A DNA stretch of 64,000 bases from JAPPFW01 sp965231815 (GTDB taxonomy: Bacteria > Actinomycetota > Acidimicrobiia > Spongiisociales > Spongiisociaceae): NCBI GenBank assembly GCA_965231815.1, contig OZ246890.1, positions 3,348,001 to 3,412,000 on the forward strand. Reading direction: 5' to 3'. Under the pieces are notes generated by a model. That model was not told the origin of the DNA and made no database searches. It saw only the letters and a program-made list of their open reading frames with translations. How positions within the stretch are numbered: the first letter of the stretch is position 1; the number at the start of each line of letters is the position of its first letter. Made by a program: the position numbers and the translations under genes. Below, piece after piece: positions 16,682 through 24,523 of this stretch.

Positions 16682-19600
16682 ATGATGGATGTTTTTCAGT
16701 TCCGTAACCGGCTTCTCGACGATTACCGGCGGTACGCCACCAGCTTTATGCGCTTTCGTGACGAACGTATCCGGACGTATGTTGAGGAAGCATTGGATTC
16801 GGGAAAGCTCTGGCCCCATCCAAAGATCGGGTTGAACCCGGCTTTCGAGTCAGATAGAACCATTGATGATCTGGTCGCCGACTGTTGCATTCAGGTAACA
16901 AGGACATCTTCCGCGCCGGTAAGTCCGGTGATGACGCAGTAGGAAAACCCCTCCAGCTGTACCGCCACCAGGAGGAGGCTATCCGATCGGCGACCGCCGA
17001 CCGCAACTACGTACTCACCACCGGGACCGGTTCGGGCAAGAGCCTCGCCTACATAATCCCGATTGTGAACCATGTGCTCAGGAGTGGTTCCGGAACCGGG
17101 GTGAAGGCCATAATCGTCTATCCGATGAACGCCCTGGCCAACAGCCAGAAGGAAGAGCTCTCCAAGTTCCTCGACCACGGACCTTGGGCCGAGCGCCCGG
17201 TCACCTTCGAGCGCTACACCGGCCAGGAGGACCTTGAAACTCGAGAGATGATTCTGAGCCAACCTCCCGACATCCTCCTCACCAACTACGTGATGATGGA
17301 ATTGATCCTCACCCGCCACCGAGATCGCAACCTGGTGAGGGCCCTCGGCGACTTACGGTTCCTGGTGCTGGACGAGCTGCACAGCTACCGGGAACGCCAG
17401 GGCGCCGACGTAGCTCTCCTCGTCCGTCGAGTACGGGAGGCGTCCGGGTCCGCTTCGCTCCGCTGCGTAGGCACCTCGGCAACGCTTTCCACCGAAGGTG
17501 GTCATTCCGAGCGCCAAGACCGCCTGGCGGAGGTGGGATCCCGCTTGTTCGGCGCCGAGGTTCTTCCTGACAACGTGATCGGCGAAACATTGAGGCGTGA
17601 CCACATTCGCATACCCAACCCACCTGATGTACTGCCCGCCAACCAGTTTGTTGACCTGTACCGGACTGCCGGGCAGGAACTTGTCGGTATCGAAGCTCGG
17701 GAACACACCGCTCAGGTCTCCAATGATGAGCGCATCGAACGGGAAAGGCGTTTCCGAGCAGCCGACCTGCCGGTTCTCTACTGCTCGCCGACCATGGAAC
17801 TCGGTGTCGACATCTCACAACTCAACGTCGTGAACATGCGCAACGTTCGGGCCGGGCCGGACGAGGCGGGCAGCCGGCGCTCGTGTTTACCTACTGTTCC
17901 GTGGGTAGCAGCCACGATCAGTACTTCTTCCACCATCAGGAACGCATGATTTCAGGACAGGTGGAGGCGCCTCGAGTGGATCTGGCCAACGAGAACCTGG
18001 TGAGGGCCCACGTCCATTTAGTCTGGCTCGCAGAGAGCGGGCTCAGTCTGGGCAGTGCGATGGGAGACATACTCGACTTGGCCGACGGAGTGCTCAGGCC
18101 GGAGTTGAACTCGCTCGTTCGGGACCACCTAAAAACAGAATCACCAGGAATCGAGCTCGAGAGCGGGTCGAAACGGTGCTTGCCGACCTGATTCCACACC
18201 TATCCAGCACGACCTGGTGGTCACCGACCTGGCTGGACAACACGCTCAACAGGATTCCCGCCCGTTTTGAGAAGGCTCTGGAACGGTGGCGGTCCCTGTA
18301 CGCCGCCGCCCTTACCCAGGCAACGGAGCAGGGCAGGATCGCCCGGTCCCCCACTCGCAGCAAGGACGACCGTCGCCAAGCCCGTCGGCTGCGTGACGAG
18401 GCCGAGAGGCAGCTCGATATCTTGCGGGCATCCTCCGATGCGCAACGCCAATCGGACTTCTACACCTATCGCTACTTCGCCTCGGAAGATTTCCTGCCCG
18501 GCTACTCCTTCCCTCGCCTGCCGCTGTCCGCCTTCATTCCCGGGAGGGGAAGGCGGGGACGCGATGAGGGCGAGTACTTGCAGCGGCCTCGCTTCCTGGC
18601 GATCAGCGAGTTCGGTCCGCAGACCTACCTGTACCACGAAGGAGCCCGGTACCGGATAAACCGCGTAATGCTCGATCCAGAGATGGATGGGTCGGGAAAG
18701 CCAACCGGCGGAGGATTGATCACCCAAAGCGTTAAACGCTGCTCAGGATGCGGTTACATGCATCTGATCGACGAGCCGCCGGGGCCTGATGTCTGCTCCG
18801 GATGCGCCGTCGCGCTGGGGGCGGCTTGGACCAACCTGCTACAGATGCGCAACGTATCAACCGTGCGTCGGGATCGCATCACATCCGATGAGGAGGAACA
18901 CTACCGGGTTGGTTACGAGATGATCTCGGGAGTGGAGTTCGCTTCGCGTTCGGGACGTTCTGATGTGATAAGGCGCAGGCTCCTTGGTCGGGTGGGTTCG
19001 ACCGACGCCATCAGTGAACCGCTGTTCGACATCTCGTATGCCTCAACCGCCACCCTCTGGCGGCTAAACCTCGGATGGCGAAGACGTAAGGAAAAGACGC
19101 AGCGCGGCTTCGTTATCGACGTGGAGCGGGGGTATTGGGGAAAGCGTGATGACTCGGACGACCCCGACGATCCCATGTCACCCCGTACCCGGCGGGTCGT
19201 GCCGTTCGTTACCGACACCCGCAACGTGCTACTTCTCGAATCGAAGGTCCAGATCGATGACGGTCACCAAGCCTCGTTGGCAGCAGCCCTCAAGGCCGCT
19301 ATCGAGGTCGTGTTCCAGCTGGAATCGAACGAGTTGGCCGCCGAACCGTTGCCCTCGGCAGACGACCGCCGGATACTCCTATTCTACGAGCCGGCGGAGG
19401 GGGCGCCGGCGCGCTACGCCGACTGATCCGCGAACCTGAGACTTGGGGACGGATCGCCGACGAGGCATTGCGGCGCTGCCACCTCGATCCGGTCACGCTA
19501 GCCGACACCACCAAGGGGGAAGGGCGCTGCGAGGCTGCCTGTTACGACTGCCTGATGACCTACCAGAACCAGCCGGATCACCAGCTGCTGGACCGTGACG

Positions 19601-19980
19601 CTATCAAGGACCTTCTCGCCAAGCTACGTAACGCCGAGTTGACATTGCTGCCGGGCGACTCACCACCCCAGCCCGACTCCTCTCTCGAAAAGGCTTTCAT
19701 AGCCCGCTTGGAGAAAGGAGGCTACCGACTCCCGGACGATCCCAGGTCTTATTCCCGTCGGCTTCCACCCGTCCCGACTTCGTGTACGACGAAGCGTGCG
19801 CTGCTGTATACGTGGACGGACCCATCCATGACTACCCCGAGCGGGCCAGGCGCAACCGCCGAGCGGGCCGCGCCATGCGAGACCTAGGATACGGGGTGCT
19901 CCGCTTCGGCCATCGTGACGACTGGGATGCGTTAATCCGGGAGAACAGAGCGATATTCGGACCCGGAGGCTCGCCGCATT
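16682..19980 (+). pseudogene. Degraded DEAD/DEAH helicase with DUF1998 (MZB) zinc region
   Basis: One gene can be pieced together across several frames. 16682-16890 gives the N-terminus (LLDDYRRYATSFMRFRD). A 1-nt shift follows, then the helicase core with LTTGTGSGKSLAYIIP, VLDELHSYRERQGADVA and VGTSATLS. Around 17690 the sequence jumps straight to the C-terminal RecA domain (LYCSPTMELGVDIS), so a large in-frame piece is missing. Near 17860 the QRSGRAGR region is cut and the frame shifts. More shifts occur at about 18165, 19400 and 19765. Zinc-type cysteines (RCSGCGY, DVCSGC, CEAACYDC) and a nuclease-like tail (DFVYDEACAAVYVDGPIHDY) remain. Large DUF1998 helicases occur in phage-defence loci, including DISARM-type systems, often near an Eco57I-like methylase as here. 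The gene is clearly dead. Confidence 0.82.
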
Positions 19981-19987
19981 GACTCCC

Positions 19988-20381
19988 TCAGACGGTTATA
20001 ACCTCGAGGCCGTCTACTGGCCGGAGGCCCCGGTCCTGCGTGACGACCGGTATGCCCAAAGGAGATGGCGGTGGCTGCTATCCACGAGTCGTTGACCGGC
20101 ATTCTCCGTCCGTTCTCGCGAAGAACCAGCCGGAGACGAGCCCATGCGGCGGCGACCGCCACAGTGATCGGGATCGCCTCTACGCTTAGAGCAGCCTGAA
20201 GCGTATTAAGCCGTTTGTCTCTCGTCTCCGTATCCTGTGCGGCCAACACTCCGGCCCTTAGCTCACCTATAGTGATGACGGAGATAGCCAACTCCTGTGG
20301 CACAAGCTCCTCCATCACCCTGCGCCCGGTTTCTCGAGCGATAAAGAGGGAAGTATCGGCGACACCCCGGCTTACTTCCAA
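19988..20381 (-). pseudogene. VapC-type PIN toxin with a C-terminal frameshift
   Basis: Starts at TTG 20381 and overlaps the antitoxin gene by 10 nt. The PIN domain shows VADTSLFIARETG (first acidic residue), SVITIGELRAGV and MPVNDSWIAATAI (later acidic residues). After AISF, near 20058, a single-base shift sends translation into unrelated sequence. The expected ending GIPVVTQDRGLRPVDGLEVITV followed by a stop is present in another frame, to 19988. The last acidic residue region of the PIN active site is therefore lost from the natural frame. Probably inactive, while its antitoxin partner is intact. Confidence 0.75.
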
Positions 20382-20626
20382 GGTAGGTCGTCAGTCGTTT
20401 CGTCGGCTAGTTGGGCAAGATCTTTGGCAAGCCCCGGATCGGCCTGATGGGCAAGTATCTCACTGAGGAATCGCCGTCGAGGAATCCATCTCCTCCGGCC
20501 GGAGTAGTTGGTCAACCGGGCAACGGGACGTCCGTGAACGGTTATGACTATCGGACCATCGTGCTCCAATGAGTCCAGTACCGCCCTGGTGTGGTTGCGC
20601 AGCTGACGCGAGGCAATCTCTCTCAT
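20372..20626 (-). CDS. Phd/YefM-family antitoxin
   Basis: 84 residues. The N-terminus MREIASRQLRNHTRAVLDSL with VITVHGRPVARL is the Phd/YefM DNA-binding fold, and the C-terminal half (ILAHQADPGLAKDLAQLADE) is the flexible toxin-wrapping tail. It lies upstream of, and overlaps, a PIN toxin gene, the normal antitoxin-toxin order. Such proteins neutralise the cognate toxin and repress their own promoter. The toxin here is frameshifted, so the antitoxin may be an orphan. Confidence 0.82.
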   Translation of the reverse strand: MREIASRQLRNHTRAVLDSLEHDGPIVITVHGRPVARLTNYSGRRRWIPRRRFLSEILAHQADPGLAKDLAQLADETTDDLPWK

Positions 20627-20936
20627 GCGACGAGCGTAGCGTAACTGCTACGTATGGGCGACTAGTGCACGGACTGGATGAGGTCACTCGATATGCCTAG
20701 TGTCTTGTATTAAGTTTAAAACAATCAGTAAAGATCGCTATCTGTATCAGATCGGATTCTGTCCTACCTCCAGTCCATGATGGTGGGTAACCGCAAGCAC
20801 CGATCGGTCCGTGTATAGCGGTACCGACCGGACCGAGGCCGGGATCATGTCGTTTCGTTCAACCCCTGTTCGGGTATGGTGGGTCGCGTTTCGACGCTGA
20901 GGAGGCGGCGGCCGGGGGTGTGTTCCTGTCTTGTTG

Positions 20937-22160
20937 TCAAGCCGCGTCGGGTAGTTTTTGGGGTTGTGTGCGTGGTTGGTAGGGGGTTCGGGTTTTGAGC
21001 ATGGCGAGGATGATGTTGCAGCGTCGGCGGGCGACGCAGATGACCGCGGCGTTGTGTTTTTTGCCTTGGGCCCGTTTGTGTTGGTAGTAAGCGCGGGCGT
21101 CGGGGTCGTGTCGGGTAGCTACGAACGCGGCGATGAACATGGCGTCTTTGAGTCGGTGGTTACCTCCTCGTGACCGCCGGGTGGTGTGGCTGCGGCCTGA
21201 TTGGCGGTCTACGGGTGCTAGGCCTGCGTAGGCGGCTAGCCGTCCGGGGTTAGCGAAACGGTTGGGGTCGCCTATCTCGGCGAGGGTTCGGGATCCGGTG
21301 CGGGGCCCGAACCCGCTCATCGTGTTTAAGACTTTTCCCAGGGGATGTTCCATGAACGCGTCTTCGATGTGGGAAGCGAGTTCGTCTCGCTGTGTGATGA
21401 TCCGGTCCAGGTCGGATGTGAGGTCGGAGATGGTTTCTCCCCAGGTCGCTTCGGCCGCTACCGTGACGGTCTGGGCGCCTAGCGCAGCCCAGATGCGGTC
21501 GACGACCCTTTCAGCGGTTCGTCCGGACCGCTTCGACATGAGCGTCCGGACCCGGGTTTTCCCGGCGGTCCGCAACGCGGTGGGCGTGGGGTATTTCACC
21601 AGTGTGTCTCTGAGGCCGGGTGTTGACATCAGCCTGTCGCCGACAGCCCTCTCCAGGGTCGGGGACACGGCTAACAGGGCGTCACGCAGGCGGTTCACAC
21701 ACCTGGTAGCGTCGGCGGCGAGGTCTGTGTCCCGACCGTTGAGGACCCGCAGACGAACCAGCAACTCGTCGCCGACGGTAGTCCAGGTCAGCCGATCCGC
21801 GTTACGCCAAGCGAAGTCGGCCAACACCCGGGCGTCTTTAGGATCGGTCTTGGCCGCACCCGCGTACAGATCCGCGGCTCGGCGCATCGCGAGGCCGGAC
21901 ACGTAAGCCACCGGAATTGACATCTCCGCAGCGACCGACAGCACAAGCGCAGCCGCCGACGAGGTCATATCAACCACCAACGCCGGACGGCCATGACCTC
22001 CGGCGTTGCTGATCATTTCCCGGATGGCCGCCTCATTGTTGGGAACCCGGCGAGAAAACAACGCTTCACCACCCGACGATATCGCACAGGCGTAATGTTT
22101 GTCCTTGGCGATGTCCACACCGACGAACACCTCCGGAACAGGACTAAGAATATCACCCAT
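20937..22160 (-). CDS. IS110-family transposase (DEDD recombinase)
   Basis: 407 residues from ATG 22160, which follows GAGAGGGGAACCGTCTG with an AGGGG ribosome site; the upstream ATG at 22190 has none. The N-terminal RuvC-like DEDD domain begins VFVGVDIAKDKHYACAI, and TDPKDARVLADFA carries further acidic residues. The C-terminal Transposase_20 domain shows GFGPRTGSRTLAEIGDPNRF, LAAYAGLAPVDRQSG and a serine-bearing RRSRGGNHRLKDAMF. IS110 enzymes recombine donor and target using a bridge RNA made from the element's non-coding end. The frame is complete, so the element may still be active. Confidence 0.93.
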   Translation of the reverse strand: MGDILSPVPEVFVGVDIAKDKHYACAISSGGEALFSRRVPNNEAAIREMISNAGGHGRPALVVDMTSSAAALVLSVAAEMSIPVAYVSGLAMRRAADLYAGAAKTDPKDARVLADFAWRNADRLTWTTVGDELLVRLRVLNGRDTDLAADATRCVNRLRDALLAVSPTLERAVGDRLMSTPGLRDTLVKYPTPTALRTAGKTRVRTLMSKRSGRTAERVVDRIWAALGAQTVTVAAEATWGETISDLTSDLDRIITQRDELASHIEDAFMEHPLGKVLNTMSGFGPRTGSRTLAEIGDPNRFANPGRLAAYAGLAPVDRQSGRSHTTRRSRGGNHRLKDAMFIAAFVATRHDPDARAYYQHKRAQGKKHNAAVICVARRRCNIILAMLKTRTPYQPRTQPQKLPDAA

Positions 22161-22424
22161 CAGACGGTTCCCCTCTCTGATCGAAAACACGTTACATCAG
22201 CTACCCGAGGGCGCCACACGCCTCAACCACTTTACGACCAGCCCCCACACGGTGCATGTTCCTGCCCACACGGTGCATGTTCCTGTAAGAGGTCGCAAGG
22301 CACCCGACCACGGCAAGCGGCACCACACCCCAGGCCATCTACCTGACAGGACCCAAGAACCCTACCCACCGTGGCGAGTAACCAACCCCAATGCTCACAC
22401 ACCGGAGCTACCCAACACGGTAAA
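22161..22424 (-). ncRNA. Candidate IS110 bridge-RNA region (element's long non-coding end)
   Basis: This 264-nt stretch precedes the transposase on its own strand, where IS110-group elements encode their bridge RNA. Read on the minus strand it contains CGGTGGGT at about 22365-22372 and GGGGTG at about 22326-22331. These match the left side and the complement of the right side of the interrupted target (GGTGGGTCCC / CACCCCC in family A orientation), as expected for left and right target guides. It also holds a perfect 21-bp tandem duplication (CCCACACGGTGCATGTTCCTG on the plus strand, 22244-22285). The RNA ends and fold are not established. Confidence 0.5.
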
Positions 22425-22625
22425 GGGACCCACCGGCGAGCGATCCATACCGGTAGTTCGGTTTTCGCGATCTCGGCCTGGCATGATAATGGCGCTAAAC
22501 CGTCCTGATCTTGGATGGAGGTTTGGGGGATGAGTGGAGTAGACCATATTCGCGCTGTAACCAGGAAGAACGAGGCCCATATTCGCCCGACCGCTGGAAT
22601 GCCAAGACCCAATCACTACAACGGG

Positions 22626-22997
22626 TCAGCCCGAATGATCTGCCAGAACCTTCAGCGCCGACACCAACTCCCGAGCATCATCGATACCCTGTCGCACCGA
22701 CTCGGGCGGCATGAACTCCTGGTAGAAGTTGGCGTGGAGAGACTCCGCGGAAATGAACAACAACCTTCTGCGCTCGAACTTCTGCATGTCCCTGCTGATC
22801 AGCCTGCGAAGGTTCTCCCTGAGACGCTGGTGTGTTCCAAGCGGCCAGCTATTCTTTCGGGCAATTCCGTTCACGCAATGGGCGACCGCTCCCCACGCCT
22901 TCTCCGCCGCCTGCAACAGGTCGCCCTTGCGGAACTCCTCTTCGGCGTGATCGAGGAACATGTCGCTGATGTCCAAGTGTCGCTGTGCGGTGGCCAT
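22626..22997 (-). CDS. HEPN-like (PaREP1-type) small helical protein
   Basis: 123 residues from ATG 22997, preceded by GGGGGAGTTAAGA; the earlier ATG at 23012 lies inside the upstream gene. All-helical, with AEEEFRKGDLLQAAEKAWGA, VAHCVNGIARKNSWPLGTHQ and RRLLFISAESLHANFYQEFM, the pattern of PaREP1/HEPN proteins. Classical HEPN RNases carry Rx4-6H; the AARKNSWPLGTH-like stretch could supply a related histidine, but I cannot confirm catalysis. It starts 2 nt after the stop of the gene before it, so the two form an operon. A role in a toxin-antitoxin or stress pair is possible. Confidence 0.65.
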   Translation of the reverse strand: MATAQRHLDISDMFLDHAEEEFRKGDLLQAAEKAWGAVAHCVNGIARKNSWPLGTHQRLRENLRRLISRDMQKFERRRLLFISAESLHANFYQEFMPPESVRQGIDDARELVSALKVLADHSG

Positions 22998-22999
22998 TC

Positions 23000-23524
23000 T
23001 TAACTCCCCCATGGTCGCGGATCGGTGTACTCGATCAGCGAAAACCGGGCGGCCACCAGTAGAAATCGGATCTCGGTCTCCATCCCGCAGACATCGATCA
23101 GGTGCAAGGTCTGGCCTATCTCGAAGGTCGCCGGGTTGGCCGGTCCCCCGTCGACGGCGATGTTGTCCGCATACACATAGGTTCTACCCCCGTCGTTGAT
23201 GGGATTGAGCCTTCCCTCAATTCCGGGTATGTAGCCGGTAGCGCTCGTGAACAGTACTGCGCTCCGCCCGCTTTCGGAGGGTTGCATCGTCAGGTGGATC
23301 GTCTCGGCGGACCCTGGCACCACCGTTTCGCGGAGGGGTAGATATCCCTTTGTCGCCCCGAGAACAATCATCTCCTGATCCGTTCGATACAGCCTGAAGG
23401 AGCGCTTGCCGTTTCTATCGGTAGGGCCGGTTCGGTAGGTCTGGTTGGGATAGGCCACGAGCAGCATGGCGTCGCGAACGCCGGTTCCCTCCGGCGACTC
23501 AACCAGAAACGTGACCTCGGGCAT
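23000..23524 (-). CDS. Hypothetical protein with predicted beta-sandwich start, paired with HEPN gene
   Basis: 174 residues from ATG 23524, which follows GGAGGAAAAGGAT; the in-frame TTG at 23539 is less likely. The first 80 or so residues (VTFLVESPEGTGVRDAMLLV, KRSFRLYR, TIHLTMQPSE) look like a carboxypeptidase-regulatory or Ig-like beta sandwich. The second part (TFEIGQTLHLIDV, EIRFLLVAARFSLIEYTDP) is also strand-rich. There is no signal peptide or membrane segment. I do not recognise the family. Its near-overlap with the HEPN gene suggests that the two products act together. Confidence 0.6.
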   Translation of the reverse strand: MPEVTFLVESPEGTGVRDAMLLVAYPNQTYRTGPTDRNGKRSFRLYRTDQEMIVLGATKGYLPLRETVVPGSAETIHLTMQPSESGRSAVLFTSATGYIPGIEGRLNPINDGGRTYVYADNIAVDGGPANPATFEIGQTLHLIDVCGMETEIRFLLVAARFSLIEYTDPRPWGS

Positions 23525-23741
23525 ATCCTTTTCCTCCAATGGGATCCTTCAAGAGTCCAACTGCCCCGCCGGAATCATCAGATCATTAGTTTAGCAATCG
23601 TAATGGGTATTAGAAGGATACACGCTTACTGAAGCTATATCTCTTGCAGGCTCGTCTCCTTCAAGACCATCCGGGCTTCGTCAAGCCATGTCATGATCGG
23701 TCGCTGTCGACCTCAGCAAGGAAAAGCATGCCCCTACAGAA

Positions 23742-24158
23742 TCACCGGAACAGTGCGAAACCCTGGTTAGCGAAGTCGCGGTCGAAAGCAAATGCGGATT
23801 CGATACCGCGTTCACGCATGAGTTCAAAGGATAGCCAGTCCACCAGGGAGACACCCCTGCGCCCGGCGGCGAGCAGCGCGCTAACCGCTCGACGATGTAT
23901 GGCCTCGTCGATCCACACGATTTCGACCGATCCAAGCAGCCCGGCGTAGAGATCGCGTAGCCCCGCTAGGCCGAGCCTACGCTGGACGAGCGCGCTCGCC
24001 TCGACGACTACGGCATTGTGGGTGAGAGCCGAGTACCGGCCCTGTTCGATCCCGTCGAGTAAGCGGCGCCACGCATCCGCCGCCCTCGGGTGAACAGCAT
24101 CGCCCGCATCAAGCACGCCATATAGAGCTGACGTGTCGATGAATACAGGCCTTCTCAT
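23742..24158 (-). CDS. VapC-type PIN-domain toxin
   Basis: 138 residues. The PIN-fold acidic residues are visible in VFIDTSALYGVLDAGD (residues 5-19), AVVVEASALVQ, RGVSLVDWLSFELMRE and a terminal ESAFAFDRDFANQGF. VapC enzymes are Mg-dependent RNases, often cutting tRNA or rRNA. Its ATG overlaps the stop of the upstream antitoxin gene by 4 nt, the standard arrangement for coupled translation. Unlike the PIN gene at 20 kb, this one is full length, so the pair may be functional. Confidence 0.87.
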   Translation of the reverse strand: MRRPVFIDTSALYGVLDAGDAVHPRAADAWRRLLDGIEQGRYSALTHNAVVVEASALVQRRLGLAGLRDLYAGLLGSVEIVWIDEAIHRRAVSALLAAGRRGVSLVDWLSFELMRERGIESAFAFDRDFANQGFALFR

Positions 24159-24394
24159 GCAGAGAAGGCCTCGTCCAGAGCCTCGTCGTGATGGGTGGCG
24201 GTGGACGTGTATTCCGATCGGTGAGCACCTATGACTTCCCTGGCTTGCCGCAACCGCGTTGCCCGATTCTCACTTTCAAGAAGATCTTCCACCGCCTGAC
24301 GAACCAGCGACGACTGAGAGACGTTCCGAGAGGCCGCTAGATGTCGCAACCGGTCGGCCTGTTCGGCAGTGAGCGAGATCTGGGTTCGAATCAT
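24155..24394 (-). CDS. Ribbon-helix-helix antitoxin (VapB/CopG type)
   Basis: 79 residues. The N-terminus IRTQISLTAEQADRLRHLAA is a ribbon-helix-helix DNA-binding motif, followed by SQSSLVRQAVEDLLE and a charged tail that would contact the toxin. It precedes and overlaps the PIN toxin by 4 nt. The region just upstream (24395-24430) is AT-rich with TGATAACTGGTATCTGTATC, a plausible autoregulated promoter/operator. Confidence 0.85.
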   Translation of the reverse strand: MIRTQISLTAEQADRLRHLAASRNVSQSSLVRQAVEDLLESENRATRLRQAREVIGAHRSEYTSTATHHDEALDEAFSA

Positions 24395-24523
24395 TACATC
24401 ATGATAACTGGTATCTGTATCATAATGGACCCATCCTATCTAGGCAGCAGGTCGTACCAAGGATCACGATTCCGGTAAGCATCGCCGCCATCACGCTGCG
24501 ATTCTCCGCGTATTGTTGGCAGG

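Larger units (their letters stand above)
20921..22424 (-). mobile_element. IS110-family insertion sequence inside a family A repeat
   Basis: About 1.5 kb. The boundaries are deduced from where the family A alignment stops (20920) and resumes (about 22425). The transposase nearly fills the element on the minus strand. It leaves about 16 bp beyond its stop and about 264 bp ahead of its likely start, the IS110-group layout with the long non-coding end upstream. No clear target duplication is seen, as expected for the family. Confidence 0.85.
20697..22474. repeat. Family A repeat, copy 4 (reverse orientation, split by IS110)
   Basis: The left piece, 20697-20920, begins CTAGTGTCTTG and contains GTACCGACCGGACCG, GGGATCAT and CGCGTTTCGACGCTGAGGAG, all matching the reverse complement of the copy at 4931-5310. 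The right piece, from about 22425, begins GGGACCCACCGGCGAGCGAT and continues the same alignment to about 22474, after which the match fades. The break falls inside GGGGGTG|GGACCC of the repeat and is filled by the IS110 element. Confidence 0.85.
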
